DNA of 64,000 nt from Nitrospinaceae bacterium. GTDB lineage: Bacteria > Nitrospinota > Nitrospinia > Nitrospinales > Nitrospinaceae. Position 1 is the first letter of the stretch. The number at the start of each line of letters is the position of its first letter. A model generated the notes under the pieces. The model was not told where the DNA came from. It searched no databases and saw nothing but the letters and a program-made list of their open reading frames with translations. The stretch covers positions 124,001 to 188,000 of the forward strand of contig JAHELC010000038.1 of assembly GCA_024644405.1 (NCBI GenBank), given 5' to 3'. This document shows positions 1 through 8,327 of the stretch, piece after piece. The position numbers and the translations under genes were made by a program.

Positions 1-74
1 AACTCTGAACCAGTTTTAGGGGAGCAGGTCAAAGGACTGGTTTTCTATCTGGATCTGACATTTTTTCTTCCCGA

Positions 75-2795
75 TCATTTTATTTCAAAACATTTTCGAA
101 CCAGTTGCTCAATGGCGAAATGGTATTCCGAAGGCACGTTTTTGGCTTTCTGAATTGCATCCGCCACCGCTTTTTCCTCTTGATCAAAGCGGCCCGCATT
201 TTTGACCAGGTTCTTATGGTATTCCTTTAGCTTCTGCATAACCAGTTTCCGTTGGACCGTGTCATGGGTCATATTTTTCGCCACTTTATCGGCATCCAGT
301 TGGTGCACGACCAAACGTTTAAAGCAAATTCCCTTGAACCGGGAAGCCACAGTATTCCGGCTCATATTGAGTTTTCGGGCGGTAGCATTCACTTCAAAAC
401 CGTTTTCCCGGAGCGCATCCAGCATCAATTCATCCAGGTCGGTGGCTGGTTTTTGTGCAGGTGATGTTCCCTCCTCGATTGATGAAGCCGGGCCAGGAGT
501 GATACCCAGGTCGCTCGTCTGGATCAGTTCCGTTTTTGCCAGCGCGATACCCCGTTGGATAACGTTTTCCAGTTCCCGAACATTCCCCGGCCAGTAGTAA
601 TTTTTTAAAACACTCATGGCCGATTCTGACACGCCCTCAATCGGTTTTCCATATTCCCTGCTGTATTTATCCACAAAGTGCTGAACCAGGAATTCGATGT
701 CCTCCCCGCGTTCCCGGAGCGGAGGCAGATTCAAGGGCAGTGTATTTAAACGGAAAAAGAGATCTTCCCGGAAGGCACCGCGCGCCACCTCGTCTTTGAG
801 GTTTTTATTGGTAGCAGAAATTATGCGAACATTGATGGAGCAGGGCTGGCCGCCCACCGGCTGGACTTCCTTTTCCTGCAACACCCTTAACAGTTTGACT
901 TGGATGTTCCGGCTCATTTCACCGATTTCATCGAGAAAAATACTGCCTTGGTCGGCTTCCATAAATTTCCCCTTTTTGTTGGATAGAGCCCCGGTAAAGG
1001 AACCTTTTACATGGCCGAACAGTTCGCTCTCCACCAGGTCGTGCGGAATGGCGGCCATGTTCACCGCCACGAACTTCTGGTTCTTTCGGTCGCTCAGCAG
1101 GTGAATGGCCCGGGCGAACAGTTCTTTTCCGGTCCCCGACACACCCAGGATGAGGACCGCCGAGGGCACTTTGGCATATTGTTTCAGCATTTGAAAAATT
1201 TCCAACACGTTTTGTGCCCGGGTGATGATTCCTACCCTCTCGCACTCCTGCCGTAACCGTTCCCAATCATTCTCCTCCAAAGTGACGTCTTCGAACACAT
1301 GGATTTCGAGATCGAGAACTTTACGCTCCAGTGATTCTCGCTCAGTTTTCAGATGCTCGCTTTGCTGAATAGCGGCAGACAGTTTTTGTTCAAAATCGGC
1401 AATTTTACGGGCGTTGGTCTGACTCAGTTCTTCCTGCTCTTTGAAGTTACTTTTTATTACGTCCAGGCTTTGCTGAATGCTCTCCACTTCATTCATTTTT
1501 AATGTCAAACCTTCCAATACCTCTGCCAGGCGTTTTTCCATATATTTTTTTTCGCGAGACAGGTGATCTGCATGTTTTTTTTCAACGTAAGCCTGATAGG
1601 TCGATACCCCGATAGCCGTAAATAGAATTGAAAGCAACGGCACGACCACCGGAATCACCAAGCCCAGGTGGAACAATGCAACAGATGACAGCCCATACAA
1701 AACCAAAAGCCCGATGACTGAAGCAATTTTCCCCAGGTACGAACGAATCCTGAACAGGGCAGCGGTGCCCAAGCTGATCACCAGCGTTAGAAACAAAGCT
1801 CCGGTCTCGGAAACCTCACGTAGAAAATCGCGGGTTAAAATCGTGTTGATGATATTAGCGTGGATGCCACCACCGGGATAGTTTTTTTCAAAAGGGATTA
1901 TTGTGAAATCCAGACCCGACAGCGCGTTGGAAACCAGAATAAGTTTCCCGGTCAAATCCTCACCCTGGCTTTGGCCGGGTTTCGCTTCCAAAACTGAAGC
2001 GAAAGAAGCGTGCTTGAATGTTTTCGTCCAGGTCCCCACGAAATTGATCAGCATCTGGCCGTGGCGGTCGATGGGGACAGAGATGTCTACCGGTTTTGCA
2101 CTACCAGGAAAAACCGCACGAGGCAGGATTAGGGTGTCGTCCTGGAACTTTAAACTATCAGGTGATACCTCAAGAAAATTCAATACTGCCTGAAACGATA
2201 AAGAGGGTAGGAGTTTACCCTGGTAATTCAAAAGCAAAGGCACCCGGCGGATGACGCCATCTGAATCGCGGTTGGCAGCGATGTGTCCCAGTCCGGCAAC
2301 TTTTTCCTTCAGTTCGGGCAGGGGCAGAATCGACCGCGTTACCGACAAAAAATCACTGTCAACAGGGGCTGAAATCAAACCGGAAATGGGCACCAGGGCG
2401 GAAGAGGTTTTGTCCTCATAAGACAATTCGGTTGCCACGGGAAATAGAATATTGTCTGACTGTCCCACCGCTTCAATCAAAGATCGGTCTTCTTCTTCGT
2501 TTCCTGGGTGAGCAAACAGGATGTCATAAGCGACCACTTTGGGTTTCTCTCTTTGGAGAAAGCGAACCATCTCCGTGTAGACGGTGCGCTTCCATGGCCA
2601 TCGGCCATAAATCTTGGAGCTGGCATCGTCGGCATCGATCATAATGATGTCCGGATGGGTGGCTAGAGGACCTCGCAGGATAAACCTTGCGTCCAGAGTT
2701 TTTTGCTCCCAGGCTATAAATAAAGTTTCGAATAGGAAGGATAATGCAATCGTGAACAGGGCCCCCAATATCCCCAGCATCAAATACCGTTTCAT
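75..2795 (-). CDS. CHASE2 membrane sensor fused to a sigma-54 activator (AAA+ and Fis HTH)
   Basis: A 906-residue one-component regulator. An N-terminal membrane segment (about 5-27) leads into an extracytoplasmic CHASE2 sensor domain (about 30-325), then further membrane segments (about 330-400) and a coiled coil (about 405-500). The sigma-54 AAA+ module (about 525-760) has Walker A GVSGTGKE at 551, the sigma-54 contact loop GSFTGA at 598, Walker B with LDEIGE near 621 and the arginine-finger stretch FREDLFFRLN at 675. A Fis-type helix-turn-helix lies near 790-825, followed by an unusual extension of about 80 residues. CHASE2 is more often joined to kinases or cyclases; direct fusion to an enhancer-binding protein would let an envelope signal drive sigma-54 promoters. 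Both arms of the neighbouring divergent locus carry -24/-12-like elements, so they are the likely targets. The contact loop has Ser in place of the usual Ala. The function is well supported; the ligand is unknown. Confidence 0.93.
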   Translation of the reverse strand: MKRYLMLGILGALFTIALSFLFETLFIAWEQKTLDARFILRGPLATHPDIIMIDADDASSKIYGRWPWKRTVYTEMVRFLQREKPKVVAYDILFAHPGNEEEDRSLIEAVGQSDNILFPVATELSYEDKTSSALVPISGLISAPVDSDFLSVTRSILPLPELKEKVAGLGHIAANRDSDGVIRRVPLLLNYQGKLLPSLSFQAVLNFLEVSPDSLKFQDDTLILPRAVFPGSAKPVDISVPIDRHGQMLINFVGTWTKTFKHASFASVLEAKPGQSQGEDLTGKLILVSNALSGLDFTIIPFEKNYPGGGIHANIINTILTRDFLREVSETGALFLTLVISLGTAALFRIRSYLGKIASVIGLLVLYGLSSVALFHLGLVIPVVVPLLSILFTAIGVSTYQAYVEKKHADHLSREKKYMEKRLAEVLEGLTLKMNEVESIQQSLDVIKSNFKEQEELSQTNARKIADFEQKLSAAIQQSEHLKTERESLERKVLDLEIHVFEDVTLEENDWERLRQECERVGIITRAQNVLEIFQMLKQYAKVPSAVLILGVSGTGKELFARAIHLLSDRKNQKFVAVNMAAIPHDLVESELFGHVKGSFTGALSNKKGKFMEADQGSIFLDEIGEMSRNIQVKLLRVLQEKEVQPVGGQPCSINVRIISATNKNLKDEVARGAFREDLFFRLNTLPLNLPPLRERGEDIEFLVQHFVDKYSREYGKPIEGVSESAMSVLKNYYWPGNVRELENVIQRGIALAKTELIQTSDLGITPGPASSIEEGTSPAQKPATDLDELMLDALRENGFEVNATARKLNMSRNTVASRFKGICFKRLVVHQLDADKVAKNMTHDTVQRKLVMQKLKEYHKNLVKNAGRFDQEEKAVADAIQKAKNVPSEYHFAIEQLVRKCFEIK

Positions 2796-2892
2796 TTATT
2801 TTCTCTCGAATGAAGGCAGCCCCGGTTATTTTTAAAGCCAGGTTCCCAACGAATCACATTTGATATGTCCATCGGGCTCTACTCTTTTTGCA

Positions 2893-4944
2893 TTAGCGTT
2901 TGATAAACACAAAGTCGCCGCCGTTGTGGCCGGACTGGCGGATGATACTGTAAACCGGCACTTGCTCAGCATTGCCGGCCACTCGCTCCTTGATGTGTTC
3001 TTGAAAAAACTGCTCCGCGGTGAACATTGTGTCACCAGGATTGCGCAACCCATCAAGAAAAGCCCGGGCAAAAATAGAATGTCCGCTCCCTCCGTTGTCC
3101 GATACCGGTTCGTTGCTCCCACTGGCCATTAGCGTGCGTGACGATTTTCGGAGCATTCGACTCAGGTATCGGTGATTTTGATCGTCCTGGTTGAATCGTA
3201 CCCTAATGTTGCGGGTCAGGGTTCCCGAATAGCAACTGTCCGCCACCACCAAAACGTGTTTGGCTCGGACGCGTCTGATGTTTGAGGTAATATTGTCGAC
3301 GATGATCCAGTCCGTGTCCTCTTCGGTATGAGCGTCGGCGGGTAACCAGTAGGCTTTGTTGGCAGCCTTGTCGAACTCGCCGTGCCCGGCGTAGTAGATC
3401 AGAAGATGGTCCTCCGGACCCAATTGGCGCCGAATCTTGTTGAGCGTACTCATGATGGCCCTACGCCCCGGATTGATTAGAAGGTTCGTGGTAAAGTGGT
3501 AATGTTCGCGCAGGATGCGATCCACTTCGCGGGCGTCATTCACTGCGGTCTCCAGTTTGGACATGTAACGGTAGTTATTGATGCCGATGATGACAGCATG
3601 GTATTTGCCGGTGGGTTTTGCCACGATGGGAGACGCTGAATGCGTGGATGCCATCGGTTTCGATTGCTCCCGGCGGTCGACCCAAAATAATTTATGAGCC
3701 GTATTTCCGTGAACATCTTTCGCCATCACCCGAATTTCGGTTTTACCGGATTTTAAAGGGACCGCTGATGAAAAATTGCCCAATCCATCCATCAGGGCGG
3801 GTTGATCATTAACGGTGACTTCGGCGACGCCGCTCAGGTCTTCGGCTCGGCCCGCGATCAGAGTCTCCGACAATTTGGGTACTGGAATGATACTGCGGGT
3901 AATCCCGTGCGAAGTGATAATTATCTTCGGCGGCGTGGTGTCCAGTTGACTCGCTACCATCGATGGACCTGTATAAGGACTCAAGTCCCACAACCTGAGA
4001 GTTTTATCAAGGCTTCCCGACAGGGCGTATTGCCCATCAGGGGAGAAAGCGACTGAAAAAATATACGAGTTATGACCTTTGAGGGTGCGGATGTCCCTGC
4101 CTGTGTCCACCTGCCATAGCTTGAGAGTTTTATCCCAGCTTCCCGAAAGGACGTATTGTCCATCGGGGGAAAAGGCGACTGAAGTCACCCCTCGGTTATG
4201 CCCCCTGAAAGTGCGGATGGCACGGCCCGTGGCCACCTCCCACAACTTGAAAGTTTTATCCCGGCTTCCCGACAGGGCGTACCGTCTATCGGGGGAAAAG
4301 GCGACTGAAGTCACACCGCGGTTATGACCATTGAAGGTGCGGAGGGCACGGCCCGTGCCCAGCTCCCACAATTTGACAGTGTAATCCCGGCTTCCCGACA
4401 GGGCATAGTGTCCATCGGGGGAAAAGGTGACTGAAGTCACCCCGCGGTTGTGCCCTTTGAAAGTGTGGATAGCACGGCCTGTGCCCAGCTCCCACAATTT
4501 GACAGTGTAATCCCGGCTTCCCGACAGAACGTATTGTCCATCGGGGGAAAATGCGACAGAGGTAACGACATGGTCATGTCCCTTGAGGGTGAGGATGGAA
4601 CGACCTGTGTCCACCTCCCATAGCCTAAGAGTGCAATCCCAGCTTCCCGACAGCGCATATTGTCCATTGGGGGAAAAGGTGACAGACGTGACAGTATCTT
4701 GATGTCCCCGGAAAGTCTGGATTTCCCTTCCTGTGTCCACCTCCCACAACTTGAGAGTATTATCCCGGCTTCCCGACAGCACATATTGTCCATTGGGGGA
4801 AAAGGCAACTGAAAAAACAATTTCGTCATGGCCCTGAAGGGTTTGGACGCTCCGGGCTTTGGCCGGAGCGTGATCGGCCGGCGCGATATTGGCCATGATT
4901 GCCAGTACAACTGGAACGATCAAAATTTGAATGATCTTTTTCAT
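2893..4944 (-). CDS. Exported WD40-propeller caspase-family protease
   Basis: 683 residues. A signal peptide (1-23) is followed by seven WD40 repeats of 42 residues (about 34-323), enough for one closed beta-propeller, then an Ig-like linker (about 338-425) and a C14 caspase domain (about 445-683). The catalytic dyad is visible: His521 in YYAGHGEFD and Cys571 in VADSCYSG. Prokaryotic caspase homologues commonly pair the protease with WD40 or other repeat sensors; here the protein should act outside the cytoplasm. It lies 16 bp downstream of the DUF4384 lipoprotein gene and upstream of the sigma-54 activator, all in one direction, so co-transcription is likely. The substrate is not evident. 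Proteolytic activity is inferred from the dyad. Confidence 0.92.
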   Translation of the reverse strand: MKKIIQILIVPVVLAIMANIAPADHAPAKARSVQTLQGHDEIVFSVAFSPNGQYVLSGSRDNTLKLWEVDTGREIQTFRGHQDTVTSVTFSPNGQYALSGSWDCTLRLWEVDTGRSILTLKGHDHVVTSVAFSPDGQYVLSGSRDYTVKLWELGTGRAIHTFKGHNRGVTSVTFSPDGHYALSGSRDYTVKLWELGTGRALRTFNGHNRGVTSVAFSPDRRYALSGSRDKTFKLWEVATGRAIRTFRGHNRGVTSVAFSPDGQYVLSGSWDKTLKLWQVDTGRDIRTLKGHNSYIFSVAFSPDGQYALSGSLDKTLRLWDLSPYTGPSMVASQLDTTPPKIIITSHGITRSIIPVPKLSETLIAGRAEDLSGVAEVTVNDQPALMDGLGNFSSAVPLKSGKTEIRVMAKDVHGNTAHKLFWVDRREQSKPMASTHSASPIVAKPTGKYHAVIIGINNYRYMSKLETAVNDAREVDRILREHYHFTTNLLINPGRRAIMSTLNKIRRQLGPEDHLLIYYAGHGEFDKAANKAYWLPADAHTEEDTDWIIVDNITSNIRRVRAKHVLVVADSCYSGTLTRNIRVRFNQDDQNHRYLSRMLRKSSRTLMASGSNEPVSDNGGSGHSIFARAFLDGLRNPGDTMFTAEQFFQEHIKERVAGNAEQVPVYSIIRQSGHNGGDFVFIKR
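3976..4845 (-). repeat. Seven tandem 126-bp WD40-coding repeats
   Basis: Successive 126-bp units inside the caspase gene are very similar at DNA level. Phrases such as the one encoding SGSRDYTVKLWELGTGRA recur almost unchanged in units 3 and 4. This points to recent amplification or gene conversion among blades. Confidence 0.85.
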
Positions 4945-4960
4945 GGCTCATTCTCCTTAA

Positions 4961-7138
4961 CTAACGATATTGTTCATTGCCAAAGGTGCCGATTATGTCG
5001 ATCGGTTTTTCTGGTTTTTCCGTAATGGGAATTTTTCTAGTCCCACGGGTGAAGACCTGGCTTTTTGGAAAGATAAAAATCTCTTGATGGTCTTCGGCCC
5101 AGACCTGTTTTGAGTTTTTGCTGAACTTCTCGGCCAAGACGCCAATATCCTGATTGCCCTCTTCGTCTGATTCGATAACATGGAATCCTTTATCGAGATT
5201 GAGTTGGATGGGCCATTCGGCAGTCGGCGTGGCGATGGCCTTGATCCGTTCAAGACCCGGAGGTCCCTGTATTTCGAAATCAAATTCGTCATCGGGTGCA
5301 GGAACCCGGTAAGTGACCCCGGCGCGAATGAAATTGTCCTTATGATACGCATTGGGAAAAATGACAGTGACGTCTCCGCTGGCACCGATACTCAGTAGAG
5401 TGAGATAGCTGTCCTGGTCCGCCTTGGCAAAGAACACGATTTTTTCGCCAATCTGGAAACTATCCTGGTGCGCCCAGACTTTGAGAAGAAACGGTTGTTT
5501 TTCAGGTTGGGCCGTCACTAATTGATCGAGATCCTGACGAAATTCGTCTTTCTGTGGAGCGGTAGGGATTTCTGTTTGCTCGGGTGACGGGGTATCCAAG
5601 AGAGCCAGGTCCGCCGGACGGATCGCCTGACGCTGGATGAGCGCATCGCCACTCCCCAAATAAGTGTCTGTTTCCGCGTCAAGCAATTTGACCATTATCT
5701 GGAGACCTTTATTTTCCATCCGGTAGGATCCCACCACATACATGTCCAATTGGTTTTTTTGAGCAATTTCCATGAGAGGGGTTTTATCTTCCGAATCCAT
5801 TGAAACTTCTTTGACCACCAGATTATCGGCCCTGGCCAGAAGATTTTTAAAATCTTCCACTAGAATGCTGTTGAAGGGGGTGATTTCGCTGTTTCGCAAG
5901 TCTGTAAACCGAAGTACTCCGAGGACCGGCTTTTTATCGGGATCGATATTTTGAATGAGTTTTTGAACCAATACCCTTAATCCACTTTTCCAGGCACTGG
6001 ACTCGGTGGCGAACCCTTCAATTTTCTTGATCGAGTAAGAAAAGACGGCTCTTTTTGATTTGAGAATATCCTGAAATTGTTCGAAATGTTCATTGTTAAT
6101 CTGAGATCGGATGCTGGCAATATTCAACCTGACGGACACCGAATGCACTTCCGGGTCGTAAGTCTTAACCTTCTTGACCCGGGCTCTGGCTGTGCCTTTA
6201 GCATCGGTCGTGCCATCGGCCTGAAGAGTACCCTCGCCAACTTCATACTGAAAATCCACGGGAACGCTTTGGGCAGGCACGGATTTGTTGTTCGCCGCCA
6301 GAACCGCCCTGGCAACAAAAGGTTGTTCGGGTATATTGGAACTGTTGATCTCCTGCCTGTTTCCTTCAGCGATTTCCAACCGAACATTCTGTGCTAAGGC
6401 GTTCAATTTCATAATGAAGACATTTCTATTCAGTTCTTCATAGGAGGCGGGAGCCGCTTTGGATTTGGACAACATCTGGAAAGTGCTGATTTGGGGTTCC
6501 CAATCAAGAGAAGCTTCGTAACCTTCGAGATAATTGCTGAAAGCACGAATAACGTTACCGGTTTTTTCAGCCTTCTCACCTTGGTCCATATTTTTTCTCA
6601 GACGACTTTCGATTTCATTGTTGCGATTCTGGTACTGGCTCACTAAAACGCCACGGTTCATAACAACGAAGGAGTAGTACTGATTGCGGCACTTGTCGTG
6701 GTGCCCATCCTTTCTTTCAACACCTTCCAGTACTGTGTGGACCTGAGTTTCGATCGCGTTTTCAACATAAGCTCCCTCGGTGGACAAGAAATCCTGCATG
6801 CGGGATTTGATGTCCACCTTGATCGATTTGGCCAAGTCCGAAGTAGCGGCTTGCTTGGCGGCAAAGGCACTTTCCGCTGAAATTCCCACACCGGTCAGAA
6901 ACTCACGGATGGGATAACGGGGATGTCCTTTTCCTACAACCCAACCCGGCTCAGGTGAACACAGTGTAAAAGTGGAGGCTGATCTCACCGGAACCCGGGT
7001 TTGAACTCCAGTTTTCTTGACTACAGAAGAAATTTCGGGATTCCATTCCTTTTGGTAAGCAGTACGGGCGTTTCCCAGACATGCCGATACCAACAGCCAA
7101 ATGGTGGAAATCATAATGATTTTTATTTTCAGGTCCAT
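4961..7138 (-). CDS. LPP20-family lipoprotein with C-terminal DUF4384 domain
   Basis: 725 residues with a lipoprotein signal ending in LLVSAC. The N-terminal third resembles LPP20/FlgO-type envelope lipoproteins: a PGWVVGKGHPRYP segment followed by a helical region with conserved Ala and Lys. The centre is weakly conserved and could include a FlgO-like domain (around GVLRFTDLRNSEITPFNS). The last third matches DUF4384 (about 555-650), a beta-rich domain often found beside bacterial caspases and protein kinases. The start has a clear AAGGAA ribosome site. It is the first gene of the leftward arm, about 40 nt downstream of the start predicted from the -24/-12 element at 7188-7202. A partner or sensor for the caspase is plausible but inferred. 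Confidence 0.85.
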   Translation of the reverse strand: MDLKIKIIMISTIWLLVSACLGNARTAYQKEWNPEISSVVKKTGVQTRVPVRSASTFTLCSPEPGWVVGKGHPRYPIREFLTGVGISAESAFAAKQAATSDLAKSIKVDIKSRMQDFLSTEGAYVENAIETQVHTVLEGVERKDGHHDKCRNQYYSFVVMNRGVLVSQYQNRNNEIESRLRKNMDQGEKAEKTGNVIRAFSNYLEGYEASLDWEPQISTFQMLSKSKAAPASYEELNRNVFIMKLNALAQNVRLEIAEGNRQEINSSNIPEQPFVARAVLAANNKSVPAQSVPVDFQYEVGEGTLQADGTTDAKGTARARVKKVKTYDPEVHSVSVRLNIASIRSQINNEHFEQFQDILKSKRAVFSYSIKKIEGFATESSAWKSGLRVLVQKLIQNIDPDKKPVLGVLRFTDLRNSEITPFNSILVEDFKNLLARADNLVVKEVSMDSEDKTPLMEIAQKNQLDMYVVGSYRMENKGLQIMVKLLDAETDTYLGSGDALIQRQAIRPADLALLDTPSPEQTEIPTAPQKDEFRQDLDQLVTAQPEKQPFLLKVWAHQDSFQIGEKIVFFAKADQDSYLTLLSIGASGDVTVIFPNAYHKDNFIRAGVTYRVPAPDDEFDFEIQGPPGLERIKAIATPTAEWPIQLNLDKGFHVIESDEEGNQDIGVLAEKFSKNSKQVWAEDHQEIFIFPKSQVFTRGTRKIPITEKPEKPIDIIGTFGNEQYR

Positions 7139-7187
7139 GTGAATTTTCCTTAATATTCAGGGATATCCAATACTCGCATTTACTTGA

Positions 7188-7202
7188 GCAAAGTTTATGC
7201 CA
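7188..7202 (-). promoter_or_regulatory. Sigma-54 (-24/-12) promoter for the leftward arm
   Basis: On the minus strand the sequence reads TGGCAT-AAACT-TTGC. This keeps both invariant dinucleotides (GG at -24, GC at -12) with the correct spacing of the sigma-54 consensus TGGCAC-N5-TTGC. The predicted start is near 7176, about 38 nt before the lipoprotein ATG at 7138. A sigma-54 activator is encoded in the same operon. Confidence 0.72.
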
Positions 7203-7439
7203 ATTATTTAAGGAGAAATTTATCAAAGTATATCACGGAAAAATCTGCCGAAAATATATCAAAAATCAAAAAATATCTATGTTTTAAAGCTGTCTTTTCT
7301 CATCCTCATCATTGTAAATAATGGGTATGAACGCTTGATGGGGTTGAAAACTGAACGTTTATCAAACCAGTTATTTGTGTCTTTCCGATTTCGAGAAACG
7401 CAGCAGGGAAGCAATATTTATATCCTAAAAAAGAGGGTG

Positions 7440-7467
7440 TGCATGGTCCCGTGCATGGTTCCATGCA
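7440..7467. promoter_or_regulatory. Tandem dyad, candidate enhancer for the sigma-54 activator
   Basis: Two overlapping 16-bp dyads: TGCATGGTCCCGTGCA (7440-7455, one mismatch between arms) and TGCATGGTTCCATGCA (7452-7467, perfect 7-bp arms). They lie roughly 265 bp upstream of the predicted leftward start and about 180 bp upstream of the rightward one, the distance at which dimeric sigma-54 activators usually bind. The link to the CHASE2 regulator is inferred. Confidence 0.55.
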
Positions 7468-7616
7468 TGAATATGACAATTTCAGGTATTCATTTATCGG
7501 AGACTTGCCTTAAAAAAAAATGATTCCCAATACTCTGGATTCTGTCCGGCTGAATAATTTATTTAAAATTAGATAGTTAAAAAAATTTTCTGGAATTTTA
7601 TTTATTCCAGGTGCTG

Positions 7617-7632
7617 TGGCACGGACTTTGAA
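7617..7632 (+). promoter_or_regulatory. Probable sigma-54 promoter for the rightward arm
   Basis: The plus strand reads TGGCACG-GACT-TTGA-A. The -24 half is a perfect TGGCACG and the spacing is right, but the -12 half has TTGA instead of TTGC, so the site may be weak or tightly activator-dependent. A start near 7643 would give a leader of about 85 nt before the ATG at 7729. Confidence 0.55.
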
Positions 7633-7728
7633 GTACATAGCGCAACAGAGTTATTAACGAATCTCAAGGGTTTCAGATTTTTTAACCAACCAATATGAAT
7701 GTTATCTAATCCAGTCGAGGTGAACATC

Positions 7729-8322
7729 ATGAGAAAGAAACTAAATTGGCACAAACAGCTAACGTTTATTTTAATTTTAGGAATTTTAACGGCCTGTTCT
7801 GGAACTAAATCTCAACTCCCGCCAAATTTCATTCCAATTCAAGATTTAGACGCACCGGAGTGGGTTACCAAAGGCAAAACGTCTTCTGATAGTAACGCTT
7901 TTTATGGAGTGGGGCTCTCTCATGGAATCCACAATACGGCCCTATTAAGAGAAACAGCGGACAACCGTGCTCGCGGCTCTCTGATGGATGTGTTTGATAT
8001 TTATATTGCCAAATTGCATAAAGATTATATGGAAAGCGCCACCCAGGGCGATATGTCAGCCTCCACCGAAACGCAATATATCGAGCGCGCACTGAAATCG
8101 GTGACCGACATGACGCTGAATGGATCAGAAATCGTCGACCACTGGCAAAATCCCAATAACGGGGAACTGTATGCCCTGGCACGGGTGGATTTCGAAAACT
8201 TCCAGCAGAACCTGGCCAAGTACAATGAACTTTCCAGGGAGATTCGCAACGCCATTAAACAGCAGGCCGAAAAATCTTTCGAGGACCTGGACAGAGAGCT
8301 GGAAAAACGAAGGAGACGGTAG
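7729..8322 (+). CDS. LPP20-family lipoprotein
   Basis: About 197 residues. The ATG at 7729 is chosen over one 30 bp upstream because GAGG lies 8 bp before it and it gives a clean lipoprotein signal (MRKKLNWHK... then LTAC). The mature part has the LPP20 hallmarks: PEWVTKG near the start, FYGVGLS, and RETADNRARGSL. It ends in a charged helix (EDLDRELEKRRRR). It is paired with the protease gene 5 bp downstream and is related to the N-terminal part of the larger lipoprotein across the divergent promoter. The family is envelope-located and of unknown biochemical role. Confidence 0.88.
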   Translation: MRKKLNWHKQLTFILILGILTACSGTKSQLPPNFIPIQDLDAPEWVTKGKTSSDSNAFYGVGLSHGIHNTALLRETADNRARGSLMDVFDIYIAKLHKDYMESATQGDMSASTETQYIERALKSVTDMTLNGSEIVDHWQNPNNGELYALARVDFENFQQNLAKYNELSREIRNAIKQQAEKSFEDLDRELEKRRRR

Positions 8323-8327
8323 CCATC

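Noticed and set aside
3976-4845. Tandem repeats considered as a CRISPR or minisatellite
   Set aside because: The 126-bp period keeps the frame and encodes WD40 blades.
7335-7523. Open frame of 62 codons across the sigma-54 intergenic region
   Set aside because: No ribosome site, odd MVPCMVPCM composition caused by the dyad, and it would run through the regulatory elements.
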